64,000 nucleotides of DNA from Chlorops oryzae (GCA_020466095.1 CM035806.1:55068916-55132915); one strand, 5' to 3'; shown: positions 1-12,996, counted from the stretch's first letter. Notes: generated by a model from the sequence alone, not told the origin. Numbers and translations are program-made.

Positions 1-1429
1 TATTCTTTGTTGGTAGAGTTGAGAAAACATCGCCTATTGCTCTTCTAGAATAGGTCGCGTAAACGTCTTGGCGAACGTTCGCTAAAGCATAGGCTAAATG
101 TTTGCTGGGATATCGCTTAAATAAAGTTGAATGAAATTCTGTTTTTCGTTTTGTATTTTAAGTTAGTATATTTTTAGGCAGGCAAAAAATTTGCAAACTT
201 TGAGTCGTGGTAGCGACCCCTAAAACTCAATTAAAAAAACAAAATCTTGAGATAGTTTTTTAGGTAGTAGAACCGAAGGACGAGGTATAGCCCGGCAACT
301 TTAAAATTTTGGAGCACCCTAATGTATATATACATTTTGCAAATAATTCTCAAGTGCTTTAGAAGCGTCATCCTTTAAGGAGTTCAAAGGTTATTGCACT
401 TATTTGCTTTCATTTCATTTCCATGTAATTTTTTTTATTTTATTTTATTTTTTTGCTCTATTGCGCTTGTCCTTTCTTCCACTTGTTGTATGTCATTTTT
501 GATTTCTTTTGCAAATTCACTGTCACACATTTACGTAAACTGTTGTTCCTACAGTTATCGTAATCAGCTTGTGTGACCGTGTAATTGGAAATATGGCGAT
601 TATGTACGATAAAAATGTTGTAAGGCATTTGTGAAGCTCTGAACGGGATTTCATTCCAGACCAAATTTCTTCGATGTTAGCTATTGCGCTTCACGGAATC
701 ATTTAAGTTTTTTCGCAATCTAAAATTTCCATTTATTGAATTCCACTTTCGTCGATTCAATTTAACTCTGTCTTTCTCTCTTTCTACCATTTTCTCGTTC
801 TTCCATTCTCTCGAAGTCTTTCTAAAGAAATCGAATATCCTTAAGTTCTTATTGTCATGCTCCCACAGCTACAGCCCAGATAATGCAAACTTTGTGAGTT
901 CCCTAGATACGATATGGCTCTCAAAAGATTTCCCCCGCCGAGCAGGCACCGCATTCGTGGCCCAAATGCATCAATGAAGCGGAGCAAATTTTCCACGCTC
1001 TTCCGATGCCATAGATTACGGTTCAATGTGGAAGTTGCAGTTGAGCCAAACCAAGAAAGAATGCAATGCTGCAACCGAGACATGATTTCAGTGCGTGACT
1101 CTCGGTCGCATAATTTTATTGAAGTAATTTGATGATTCAAACTCTCTACGACGGTATTCGAGGTTGTGCAGTCGATCGGGCTTGACCCCAAATCCTTTTG
1201 AACTTTCCACTAGCAGCTGGGCCAATCGAAGTGCTCTTCAAATAAATCTTTTTTTAGGCTCAATTCTTTATGAGTCATGATGCAATTTTATTTGTTATCG
1301 GTATCTCACTAAAAGAACATCGAAGTTATTCAAATTTTTCGAGGTCTTTTGTAATGGGTAAAATAATTCGCTTCTATGCGAACATCGATTTTATTTTTTA
1401 GTTGGCCAATTGAAAGATAACGCATATAT
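1..1429. other. AT-rich non-coding DNA, nothing recognised
   Basis: Short open frames occur on both strands but they overlap, lack family motifs and have no convincing splice or start context. I see no transposon ends or RNA gene here. Confidence 0.5.
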
Positions 1430-1727
1430 TTTTTTTTTTTCGAATTTTAGCTGCAGGTGTTAAGAATATAACATGCAAGTTTGAAAATGGGATCTCTATT
1501 AGTTTAGCAATTTTCCCATAGCAACAACGAAGCGAGCGCATTACATGCAAAAGTTGAAAACGGAACGAAAAAGTTGTGCTTGTCAAAAATGCGCTCACTT
1601 CGTTGTTGCTATGGGAAAATTGCTGGGTACGCATGTTCAATGCTTTGTACCTCCTAAACTAATAGAGATCCCATTTTCAAACTTACATGTTATATTCTTA
1701 GCACCTGCAGCTAAAATTCGAAAAAAA
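1430..1727. repeat. Long, nearly perfect inverted repeat (foldback hairpin)
   Basis: Positions 1441-1506 pair with 1655-1720 (2 mismatches in 66), and 1507-1542 pair with 1588-1623 (1 mismatch in 36). Poly-T and poly-A outside the arms extend the stem slightly. The only asymmetry is a 31-nt segment (1624-1654) present in the right arm and absent from the left. The loop is about 45 nt. The roughly 97% arm identity points to a recent inverted duplication or to selection for pairing. It could be a foldback or MITE-type element, or a hairpin-RNA locus. Open frames crossing it on both strands are by-products of the symmetry. Confidence 0.85.
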
Positions 1728-4700
1728 TCAAAAAAAAATCAAAAAGGTCCAAGTTGTTGTAATTGTGCTGTAACCATTTCACCACCAGTGCTACACTGAA
1801 AAAAAATTTTTTTTTTGATTTTTTTTGCATCCTTGAATAGCTCAATAAATTTCCTTTAGAAACCGTTACTATTTATTTTTTGAAAAAAATTTTTTTATTC
1901 GAAACATTGCATGCAAAAAAAGCTTATTTTTCATTTCATCAATTTTTACAGGCCTATATCTCGAAAACTAACGGTGATATATCAAAAAAATTTTGCCCAT
2001 TAACTCACACTCTATAGAGGTGCAACTGATCCAAATATGAACGATTTTCAGAACATGACCCTTTTTTCGCTGCCCGCTTCACGTGAAATGCCCCATATGC
2101 TAACTAAAAATTGACAATTTTTGAGTTGTGTCAACTTAGAAGAGGGTGTGCGATATGGGAAATTTTAATACTGGTAACATTACACATACGTTCGTTTTTT
2201 TTTTTTTTTTTCTACATGTTTCACTTCAAACTTGACGAAACACAATGAAAACACTAATGTTTTGAACCCTTGTGTTAGAAATAACTACACTTGCAATTCG
2301 TTCCTTAAAATATTTCTGAGTGCACTTATGGTAAAGGACCTATAAGCGGTTAAAGATTGCTGATAACGTTATGAAAATTTGACTTTTGTGACATTTTACC
2401 ATACATTCTTTTATGTTTTGTTATATCATTACTTGTCCTTCTTTAGGTTAAAAATATATGGCTTGGAAAAAAATCTTAAAGATATTTCGTTATTATACTT
2501 AACTTATTTAATTTTGGTTATATTATTTTAATATCATTGAAAACAATTTTTTTTTTTTTTTTTGGAAGTGTCATTCTCAGCCATTATTTATTTAAAATCG
2601 ATTGGGTTTATCGAAACTAAATCCTTTTAGCATGAAATATAAGAAGCATTCTTTACTTTAGTTTTTTTTTTTTTTTTACGTTTTTCTTGATTCTATTTAT
2701 GCCGCTTTCTCTAATGTCCTCACGTCAATACATTTCTTGGTCTTAGGACTACTACAAACGTTATCCTCGTCGACAATCGTTATGGAATTTTTATACCCGT
2801 CACTTCAATTTGTTTTCTTAAAGGCTTTTCATGCGGTTTATATGGGATTTTCTTTCCAATGCCTTTCTCTTTGCTGAAAAGGGTTATTGGAATAGGCAGA
2901 CGCTTTCCAAAGCACAACGTGCTATTGTGTCACAAAAAAACGTAACTTTTTACGTGATTAAATATTTTTGCATAAACTTTGAGTCAAACTTTCTTGAACA
3001 TATTCACTTTAATCTTTAATTTTAATGGTTGATACACGTCATCAAACTAGCGTCAATATCTATTTTGGTGAACAAAATTTAAAAGAGGCGATAGACGCTG
3101 TCAAACTCTATCTTCAATAATCATTTAAAATCGGTCTTCGGAGCGTCGACACACAAATTATTTTAAGAGAAAGGATGAGAAAAATTAGCGGAAAAATCAT
3201 TTTTTTCGTGGTAAATGGTTTCATTCATCTTCTTCTGCTTCAAATATTAAATAATTGGGGGAAGAATTTCTTCGCTGTTGATGGATATATTAACCCTTTA
3301 TTGCATAGTATATCTATCATAAAAAAAAGGCGAAAGTTGTTTTTGTCACTATAAAACCGTTAATTAAAGTCCCAAAAATAACTATAAGAATCTCGTTTTC
3401 CATCAACCGATAACCTGTGTTTCCATTTTTTGCTTTGGCAGAAAGCATATTTGGGTTTGTATTCGGTAAACGCACACGATCAAAAATATTGACGCTCGTT
3501 TTATGTCGTTTATCAGCCGCTTTCGAGTAAAAAAGAAAAATAGATGGGGGATTTCTCTTAAACGAGAATTTGCCTCGAAAACCTCTGAAAATTCGTATAT
3601 CAAAAGAATGAAATTTTGTATGAAAAATTTTACACTTTTCCACTTTTTCAATATTTTCACTTTTCAGGGAATACCCAAAATATAAAACTCTGACGATGTC
3701 CTTGCTAGCGGCGCTTATGCCGCCAACGTACTCAAAGGAATAAAAATAGATATACATTTGCGTACACAGGAAATACTTACTATAGTATATGTGAACATTT
3801 CGTACCAAGGATCCTTAAAATTTTTCCATGCACAAGCAAGACAAAACTCTGGTAGTTCTGCCGGATTTCTTGCATCCTTTCTATTTCTCACGAGTGTTCT
3901 TTTTCGTTTTCTCACTTTTTTTTTTTTTTATTGTGTATTTCGCTTGAAAATAACTGAATTTCGAAATGTCGTTTAGTCCGCTTCGCATTTCGCAACACAT
4001 AAAAGCAAAAGCACATTGACATCAATTTTATATATGTAAATACTTTAGCTGCAGGATAATTTGACTGAAAACTCACAAACTCAACAGACATCACGAAGTG
4101 TGAAATCGCAGCAACACCAGAACTTGTTGAAGAAAATAAACGTAGTCGTGTAATGTGGTTCGGCTTGAGCCTGAAAAAAAAAGTAACTTTTGATGGCTGA
4201 TGTGTTGTTGAAAATCTTGCGTCTTCAAATCTTTGGTTTCCTTTTACTTTTTGGCAAATAAGCAACATTCTTTGCTGAGTCTCTCTTGGTCCACTTGGCC
4301 TTGCGGCTGTGAAATGTCGAAAATAACCACACCTGAAAGCATAGGTAAATCATTCCTCATATTCAAAATCATTTATACTGGATTTAATCTGGAATCTTGT
4401 TGAAATGTAACAAAGACATATTTGAAAATTGCGAGCTTTTATTTTCCTCTTGCTTATGGAGCATTACAGTCATCTGATCATCCGGAGGAAGGATTTTATT
4501 TAAAAATAGCGTTCAGTTTTTAGCTTCAGGAGAAAATTAGAACGCAATTGTTATTTGAACTTATATGCAAGAAATGCTAGAAAAATAATCATCCACAAAC
4601 TTCTCAGTCCTATGATTTAATTCAAAACAACGACTTTCAGGACATAATACAATAAACCAACAACATACTTAAAGGCTTGTTGTCGCCAGAGCATTACAAG

Positions 4701-6184
4701 GGAAGTTGTTTTTTTTTTTTTTTTTTGTACTTCTGCAAGTTGAGCATATAATTTGTTGAGGCATTTCTATTGATCATTTCAAAACGTGAAGTTAACTGCT
4801 TGTCTATCTTTTCGCTAATGGTAATCATCCAATTCTTTTCCGACTTATTCTAATAGGGGCATTTGAAATTCATACTCAAACATTCTTTTTATTTTGAATA
4901 GAATAGATTAGAATAATGATTCTTTATTCTTTTTAATTTCATTATTCTTTTATTTCATTTTTATGATTTTTTTTATTATTTCTTATTTATTATTTTTTAA
5001 ATTTTTCCTCTTTTTTTATTTTTTTATTTGAAAATACGTACTTTTCAGATCCTCGTGGCAACGTGAGTCAATTTTTATGGGCCCTTAACTGGTAAGTGTC
5101 TGGGCTAAAGCTTCAGGGTATCGCGCATTGTTGAGCCTGGCCATGCTTGAGTTCGCTTTCGGTGATTATTATCCAGTGTTTGTTTTTTACTTTGATTGTT
5201 TGCTACCTTAATCGCTTTTTGTTTCGTCTGCGAAACTCTCGCTAGATGCGTTCCTCTATGAGCTATTAATGTGCTGCACACAACCGTGAAAAAGTCAGGC
5301 TCTTCGTCTATTCACTGAGCCATGAAGTCTGGCTCGAAGGCAGTTTGACTCGTTAAATCAGAATATCGTTGAAGCGTCAAATGTTCATAGACTTGGCCTG
5401 TTCATGCTGTTGGCAACTGACAACTCACATGACTCCCAAAGGCGACACATACGAACGACGCTTTTAAAGTGTGCCACAACAAAAAAAATAAAACCAGCGT
5501 TAAGAAGAGACCACTACTCCAGGGCATGAGTGAACTCAGCGGGTCGCCTTCACAAATGGCTGAGTCCGATTCAGTTCAGCGAAACTCATAAAAAAAAAAA
5601 AAAAAAATATCCTTAAACGTTCAAGGCAGATGCAGATTAGTTCCTAAAATTAAATACCGACGATTCTTTTGAATATCCTTTCGAAAAGTTAAGAACATTC
5701 TTTTAATAAAGTGAACCATTATTTTCGTAGTAAAGTTTCTTCTAAACGAATTAACTTTTCCAACTTTCTAAGGTTTCATACTAAGTCCTGCTTAGTGGCT
5801 CAAAAGAAACTTTCGCAACGCACCTGTGCATGCCCATCCTTCTTCGTTTTACCCTACTACACTCGCCTGTTATTCACTCATTGCACAGTAAAATTTAGGA
5901 GATTGCATTGAAAAAGGAAAGGCGGGCATTTTATGAATATGCATCAATATTACGTGGAATTTCGCATGCAAATCCATCATTTTCAACGGGTTTCTTTGGG
6001 CCATAAAACGACGATTCGAATTCGAAGCGAAAATTGAACTTTTTTCCGTGCTTTCCGAGTCAAAGTGCTTTTCATTTTTTGTTTTGTTTGTTCATCGCTC
6101 AACATATTCGATTCATGACAGCGTTCTATTGTTTTTGTCAATAGCTTCAGCCCGTTTTTGCGGCATGATTGGAGAGACGTTTTT

Positions 6185-6218
<34 letters not shown>

Positions 6219-8296
6219 TATCATCAATCGAGCAGCGACGATAGCCAAAGCATTTAATAGGGTAGTTGAAACACCGTATTTCATAACATTTAAAGGCGTT
6301 CACGCGAAATCGAATCATGTGAAGCGAACTCCACCGACCGTTAGTCTTACTCTTAAAGTTCCAGTTTTAGTTCATCATTATGACATTTCATGGCATAGTT
6401 TGACATTGTCCAGCATTCCATCGATCCCAATGAACACTTTTGGCCGTCGGACGGATTAATGGATAAACGAAAAGCCTCAAGTTTTGCCTTGGATAATCCG
6501 AAGATCCCGAAATCACAAGAAAAACATAAGTAATCGATCTGAATTCTGAATTCTTTTAATTTGAATTGCGTTCCAAATGGTTCCTACTTTTTGGAAGTTC
6601 CTTTTTGTATATTTTATATCAAGTCTTTCAATATTTCGCACTTTTATTCGATTTGAAAAGTCAGATTTCTTCAGCTTTGTATAAGAAATAACACTAATTG
6701 TTCAGGGATTAAATTTGATTCCTTAATGCAAGCTAAGAAATCGTATTCTCGTAAATGGCTAGCTGTTTTCAGTCCATTGCCATTATGATTCATGTCTGAG
6801 CCATGAAAAATGACAGCTCAGAGATAACACGGTGATTACTTTCTCGTCCTCCTTGGATGAAATATTCATTTATTTATTTTATGTTGGAATAACAGTTTCG
6901 TCATCGCTTGTCTTAGAGAAAATCGTAGGTATTTAAAGAAATTCCTTTTGAAATTATTGCAGAGAGTGGACAAGCGGAGATTGATAAATTCATGTTGTAA
7001 AAAAAAAAAAAAAACACCATAAACAGTCACTCATCTTATTAAAAAGCATTTTTTTTTTTTCTTATAAAAGAAATTAAAATTTAATTGTTTCTTCTATTTT
7101 TTGCTAAGTTTTCGTTGGAAAACCAATACCATGAAAAAAAAGACTTCCTTTTCTTCTTTTCTTCTTTTTATCTTTTAGGCTATTCACTTCAAGTTTTCTT
7201 AATTTTTGGATTTCATTTCTTCAGATATTGTCTAGTGGTTAGTGGCTGAATGCGCTTATCGCCCTCTGTCCATTCCGACTTCGTTATATAATTAAGTTTC
7301 CTTCCAAGGATTTTAAAGTCAATGATTTAAAACAAAAGCATTCACTGAAAATCCTCCGGCATGCCTCACTGCTCCATTGCTTCGACGGTTCGATGCTGCT
7401 TTCCGGCTTTTGTACTTGAATTTCCTTTTGAGCTCCATTGTTCAATATTGGAAACAGGATTTTATAACTAAATCAAAGCAATTCAACTTTTATCTAAAAG
7501 TTCATTGCGGAAAAGAAATTGTGGGTGGAAATTGCTAAAATTTCTGTTGAGTTTAAGATGGAAATTGAAAAGAGCATGGCTTATTGAATTAAGAGAACTT
7601 TATTGAAAGTTTGATTGACACGAAAGGACTTTAGAAGGATGCTCTTGTATGTCCAGGATCGAAAGTAGGGACACACTGTCCACAATGGCAGTACAATCAT
7701 AAAATGAAAATCAATTGATGACGGAAACATGGTGGAGTGTTGGAAATTGGAATTTACAAATTATAAAAGAAATTGAAAAAGAAAAACCTTATAATACAGG
7801 ATGTTTTCAATATTAACTACAGATTACTATAACTTTGAAAGGTCAAATGACGTTCGGTTCTTAACAAAAAGTTGGTTTTGTCTTCGCAGAATGGTTGGCT
7901 ATACGCTCCAACGAAACGGGGAATTATTAAAAACTTATTTCCCAAGTAGAGTATTTTACGCAAACTGCAAGGAGTTTACGTTGAAAATGTTTGAAAATCC
8001 AATATCCGATATAAATCGCAAATAGAATAAGCAAGGATTTGAAATACCAGTAGAAAATGTCAGGCGGACTTCCGCGATGAAATCAGCATTAAAAAGGAGC
8101 CGTCCCGACTCCCTTTGTAAAGGAGTCGCGCGGTGATATTTCTACATAAATGGCATTGCGCATCACGCCGGACAAAGTCATCGGGGCGGCGCGAGAAAGT
8201 CCGGTGTAGCGAAAAAAGTATTTGAGAGCTGCACGTGCTCTTTTCTCTCTTAATGGCAACTTTTAGAAATCATTTGAAATCAACTCTGCCCCTCTA
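1728..8296. other. AT-rich non-coding DNA with homopolymer tracts
   Basis: Mostly AT-rich sequence with many T or A runs, for example at 2204-2221, 2549-2563, 4710-4726 and 5588-5606. A few GC-richer patches occur (5100-5600, 8045-8220) without coding motifs. The longest open frames (for example minus strand 3317-3808) show no family signature. No transposon termini were identified. Confidence 0.45.
6187..6214. repeat. Poly(T) tract, 28 nt
   Basis: An uninterrupted run of 28 T, among the longest homopolymers in the window. It could be the remnant of a retroposed poly(A) tail on the minus strand, but no adjoining element body was recognised. Confidence 0.9.
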
Positions 8297-8523
8297 CTGA
8301 CCCTGTAGAAGATTGGAGTACTCTAGGGTATGGTCTAAGAGTACTCGTAAATGCCCCAGTACTACTCGTGATTAATTTTCCCCACAATGCATTCAACTGA
8401 CGATTTTAACATTGTGCTGTCATTGAAAAATCTCTACTCGCATTTGAAGTAGTGTAGAAGTAGAGATTATGGGGCCAATCAAGTACATTTGATATGTTAC
8501 GTTACTAGCAAAGGCAACGGCTC

Positions 8524-8596
8524 GGGCTGAAGTAGCGCATGGGTAGAGCATTCGCCGCACGCCCCGGTAGACCGGGGTTCGATTCTCGCCAAAGCG
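8524..8596 (+). repeat. tRNA-like Pol III module (SINE head or tRNA relic)
   Basis: A-box-like TAGCGCATGGGT at 8533-8544 and B-box-like GGTTCGATTCT at 8576-8586, followed by a T-run from 8599 that could stop RNA polymerase III. The T-stem does not pair properly and the acceptor ends do not match, so this is not a functional tRNA gene. Confidence 0.5.
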
Positions 8597-8807
8597 ATTT
8601 TTTTTTTTTTTTTGGATTAGTTATTCAAAATTAAATATTAAGAAGAATAAAATGCAAATAAAAAATTAAAAAAAGGGTTCTAAATTCATAGAAATATATG
8701 AACAAGTTCTGAGACGTCAATGCACCAATGCCGAAGTCAGACAAGCCGTGTATTTTATTTGCAATTTTTTGTATTTTTGAATTTTACTATTCTTCCAAAT
8801 TTTTTTC

Positions 8808-8876
8808 GCCTGCGACAGGGATCGAACTCGCGGCCTTCAGACTTCTAAGCCAACACTCTTCCATCACACTATCGAG
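8808..8876 (-). repeat. tRNA-like Pol III module, opposite orientation
   Basis: Read on the minus strand it has a degenerate A box near 8858-8870 and a B-box-like GAGTTCGATCC at 8819-8829, followed by an A-rich stretch. It mirrors the plus-strand module at 8524-8596 and lies in the other arm of the same inverted structure. A tRNA-derived SINE head is more likely than a working tRNA. Confidence 0.45.
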
Positions 8877-9062
8877 TTATCTCACTAAAAGTTTGCTACG
8901 CTGTTACATTAACGTTGAAGCAAAATTGAACTGTAGTCGCCTCGTTTACCGTGCCACTAGTTACTCTCTACTCTCGGATTCTATACTAGTGCACTGCTTC
9001 TTTTTCCTATACTCGAGGACTACTCGCTAGAGCCCCAATTTACCCCAATCTTCTGCAGGGGA

Positions 9063-11333
9063 GTGCTGGAAACACCAGTTTCAAGAGAGAGGATCCTGTT
9101 CTCCTCATCGTGTTTTTTTGTGTATTTCGAATTTTTTTTTAAATCTTTCTGTTTCTACAATTATTATTTGGCTCGGCCAGCATGCCATACGCTACATCTC
9201 GCAAATGACCTCCGGACCCCATTTAAATTGAAGCAGCTAATGAGATTCAAGCAAGACGAGTTCAAACTGGAAATGACAATTGGGCATGACTTTTTCGCTC
9301 CACCTCGCTGACACTGTCATGCTGAGCGTTTCACCGAGGCGTCCGCTCTGAAGGACGCGCGGACGTGTTCACCGCTGACATAATATTCTGCTGGGTATCG
9401 GTTCGAAATAATTTCCATCAGCTCTCAGAAAAATACATTCTTTAAATATATAAATAAAATTATCATACGCTGCAGGAACAACAAAGGGATAATAGGGGAT
9501 AAACAACTGTAATAAGAAGGTAGGTATACTAAATTGCCCAAACAGAGTGTTTTTGGTCTAAACATAAAACTTCCTGTTGTTTGCATCGATTCGATTTTAA
9601 TACGAATTAAAAAAAGCTCATTGAAAATCATTTGTTTTTGTTGTGTCCTGCAATGTTTTTTCCGTGTGAAAGCGAAGTTTCCATTCCATTTTGCTCGAAG
9701 TTATATCTAACAAATTTAGTTATGATTTTCACTTGTCCAGGCGTTTATGGATATTTATTCGGGCGTAATGGCACAAAATCGATTTCGTTTATTTCCGCTT
9801 TCAGAGAAGCCCTGATAATGTAAAATGTTATGAATTGATTTCATTGAATTTTCGGTGAAAGCGACGTATTTGATATGTTGTCGTGGTTTGTGTATTAATC
9901 TAAATTCAGGCGTTATACTGTTGTGAACGCATATATTTTACCACTTTTTCAGGCGCTGCGTTAAGGACGTTGCAAAAATTTGCATGCATTTCTCGTATTA
10001 TGGACGTCAAGTATCGCTCATGTAAGCTCTTCCTAGGGTGACTATGAGATCCTTGGTTGTTCTGTAAAGCACATTGCAAGTAGAAGGAGAAAAGCTTAGA
10101 ATTGCTTAAGATCGTGATTCGCCGAAATCTTACAAAAGGGAAGCAAGGTACCAGAAACTTAAATTGATATTCAAAAGAACACCCATTTTACCCATTCAGC
10201 CTTATTTATAGAAAAATAAAAAAGTGGATTTTTACAAAAGTCGACTTTTTCTTAAAGTCGGTTTTTATTTTCTTTCGTATTAATAGAAATAAAAAAGTCA
10301 ATTTTATTAAAAGTCGATTTTATTTTAACATTTAAAAAAAGTGGGCAAAAATACAATGCATTTTCACTGCAAATTATCAAACATAATAGGCGCGTTATAC
10401 GTTTTTGATAAAAATGTCAGAAAATAATTGTGACTTCTTTAAAAAACAATTCTCGAAATTTATACATTCTGGCTGAAGAATGTCTGAAATTACACGGTCC
10501 TAAGCAAAACTATGCAATACTGCCAAAGAAACAATTATATTCTTAGCCGTTGATAAAACTGATTGAATTCCATTCTAATAAAATCGAAATTTGTTTTTTA
10601 ATTGACCAAAAACTCTTTCGATGACGTTTCGCGTTCTTAAATTGGCGTGTTGGTATTGCGTTTGCTTTTCAGTTAAGGAATCATTATGACGAAAGGGGGA
10701 GTTCTCTCTAAAAGTATGCCACTTAGAAAACATTGAAAGAGAAACTTATTCATAAATCTAATCATTTAACTAATCGATATCTTTTTGATACTGGCCTTTG
10801 GCAACATATCGAAGGTACGCTAATACCTTCATTTTAGTGCTTACAGGCTTTCCTTGGCACGAAGATCTTGAAATAACCACTTCTTCTACAATCCTACAAG
10901 TAGTTATTTCATGTGCCAATTCCTTATCGAATCTTAACAGAATAATGTAGGTACTATATTAATAAAGTATAAAAGAAAAGAGTAGTTAAGTCTTCTTTAC
11001 CTATAGAGAGATACAAATTCCTCATCATCATACCTTAGAATATTGATGTCCTCAAAAATTGCGTTATCTTCAATAAATTCCATTTCTTCAAATCGAATTG
11101 AAAAATGTTTGATTTTGACAAACGAAACCTTAAACTGAAAACATTCACGACCGCCATTAATAAAGTTTTTAATTTAAAAAACTGATTTTAGAATTATAGC
11201 ATCAGCTGAAGCTAACTCCAACTTTAGAATCGATTTTATTGAAAAAGTCGACTGTATATTGATTAAATATATAAAATTTTGTATAAAACTGATTTTTCAG
11301 AAAAAATCTCCATATTATATGTTAAATATGCGA
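9063..11333. other. AT-rich non-coding DNA; AAAGTCGA/TTTTATT repeats near 10.2-10.3 kb
   Basis: A GC-richer patch at 9297-9385 leads into AT-rich sequence. Around 10220-10340 there are several interleaved direct and inverted copies of AAAGTCGAYTTT-like motifs, with related sequence near 11230-11260. This may be an eroded transposon, but no ends were found and no coding motif was seen. Confidence 0.35.
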
Positions 11334-11475
11334 TGTGTGCCCCTAATATGCGATTTTTTGGAAAACCATTGCTAGGCTTGGAGCATTACACTCCATTTCG
11401 CCTGTGCCGGGAATCGAACCTCGTACCCTGGGATCAAGAGCATAGCACGCATCCCCTACGCTATCCCAGAGCCAC
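11334..11475 (-). mobile_element. SINE-A copy, 3' truncated (tRNA-derived SINE)
   Basis: On the minus strand it starts GTGGCTCTGGGATAGCG and continues through a B box GGTTCGATTCC to a GCATATTAGGGGC-like segment. It is nearly colinear with the full SINE at 28168-28411 but stops before that copy's conserved 3' domain and tail. The A box lies in TAGCGTAGGGGA. Non-autonomous; retroposition would rely on a LINE not present here. Confidence 0.75.
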
Positions 11476-12110
11476 ATTGTCTCTAAACAAAAATAAACAA
11501 AAAATTCGAATAAGATTTTTTTTAATTTGAAAAAAAAAAACAATTTTATTTTTGGGCGCTTGATTGTTCAGATCAGTTCGGTTGTTTGCAGTGCTCCAGT
11601 GTCGTGAAAAGGAGGTCTCTTCTCAGTGTCGGCTGATAGTAATATTCCGTGAATAATTCAATTGAAATGAAAAAAAAAGGGGGGCGGTGGGGCGGAACAA
11701 AACTCGTTTAAGCCATTACAAAATAGGAGTTACCACTTTGCAATCCGTTTGGTAGCAAAAATAAATATCACCCGAAGGACATGAAGCATATGTCACCTTT
11801 GATGACTGATTCTCTATTGTCGTTCGGGGATTTCCGTTGAAAGCTGAGTCACAATATGTGTTTGGCTTATACCGTGGTATGAAGAACATCTATCACATTT
11901 TTTTTTTTTGTGCATTTCCTTCTTTCCGCATGCAATCTTCGTTTCAACACAGAACAGACTCTGCGTCTATACACTGCCCTCTAACTTCGAGCAGTAATAA
12001 AACTGTATCGTTTTCTTGGGCTTCATTGATGCAGTGACATATTTCACAGTTTACAGTTTACTTTTGCAACCGAATGGCAAATGTGCAATTCGTTTTTCCA
12101 GGTTTTTTTT

Positions 12111-12264
12111 TATACCCGACACACTCTGTGTCGAGGGTATATTGCGTTTGTTGGGTTGTGTGTAACACCCAGAACCAGTCGAGATAGACCATACAAAATG
12201 TATATAGAAATGATCAGCGTCACCAGGAGATTCGATTTAGACATGTCCGTCTGTCTGTCTGTCC

Positions 12265-12302
<38 letters not shown>

Positions 12303-12996
12303 ATACAGTTATCTTATCGAAGGAGTTGAGCTATCTTGACAAAATTTTGTATGCGTCCTCACGGGGACATGAGTAAGAACAAGTTCGAGAATGGACCCGA
12401 TCGGACCATTTTTAGGGGTACCTCCAGTACTAGGGTCTGTTACGAAAATCACAAAAACTGCTCTAAAATCGAAGTTTTTCAAGATATTTTGATGAAATAC
12501 ATATGAACATATTTTAGGCCAATTAATGTGATTTACAAAAATCAGAAAAATGGGCGTGGCAGAAGGGCGTTTTTCGAAAATTGTCTCCTACTCCCGAAAC
12601 GCCTATGGGACTTGAACGAAAATTGGCACTTATACTTCCTTTGTTAACATAAACACCCTGCCCAAAAATTTTCTGGATTGGTTCATTATTAAGGGTACCT
12701 CCAGTACTAGGGTCTGTCACAAAAATCCGAAAACTGCCCCAAAATCTGACTTTTTCCAAATATTTCAATGAAACTTAGAATTTGCGCGTATATTTAAGCC
12801 TCCGATTAGAATTCCGAAAAATTAGAAAAGTGGGCGTGGCAAAGGGGCGGTTTGCATAAAGAAATTTAAAAAAATGCGGTATATGGGGCCCCTATGGCCT
12901 TAAACAACTCCTGATATTAAAAATTATTTGAATATGTGTGTCTGTGTCGGGTATTCTATTGTCAGGCTTGCCTGACTATAACACCCTTACTTGTTT
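12111..12996 (+). mobile_element. Helentron/DINE-1-like element, family 1, copy 1
   Basis: The 5' end TATACCCGACACACTCTGTG carries a local palindrome. Next comes a GTCY microsatellite (12245-12302), then copies of a CCTCCAGTACTAGGGTCTGT motif and GTGGGCGTGGC motifs. The 3' end has TGTGTCGGGTATT (inverted to the 5' end), the hairpin GTCAGGCTTGCCTGAC, then TATAACACCCTTACTTG. This order of subterminal inverted repeat, GTCY array and terminal stem-loop, with T-rich flanks, is the layout known for DINE-1/Helentron elements. No Rep/helicase ORF, so non-autonomous. The family assignment is by architecture, not database match. Confidence 0.75.
12245..12302. repeat. (GTCT/GTCC)n microsatellite
   Basis: About 14 tandem GTCY units inside the family-1 Helentron copy. 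Other copies have shorter arrays at the same position (for example 21535-21577 and 48312-48346 on the minus strand). Confidence 0.95.

Larger units (their letters stand above)
8297..9062. mobile_element. Diverged inverted composite element with a tRNA-like module in each arm
   Basis: The ends are inverted copies of CCCTGYAGAAGATTGG (left from 8297, right arm ending near 9062). Moving inward, each arm holds a related stretch (ATGTTAC...TAGCAAA on the left; ATGTAAC...TAGCAAA on the minus strand of the right), then a tRNA-like module with A- and B-box motifs, then a T/A-rich segment. The two modules point toward each other. This could be two convergent copies of one SINE-like repeat or one old foldback element; I cannot decide. 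No clear target duplication was seen. Confidence 0.45.

Noticed and set aside
3317..3808. 163-codon minus-strand frame
   Set aside because: No recognisable domain, and other frames are open over the same interval; consistent with chance in AT-rich DNA.
8524..8596. Functional tRNA gene
   Set aside because: A and B boxes are present but the T-stem and acceptor stem do not pair; better explained as a SINE-like module.
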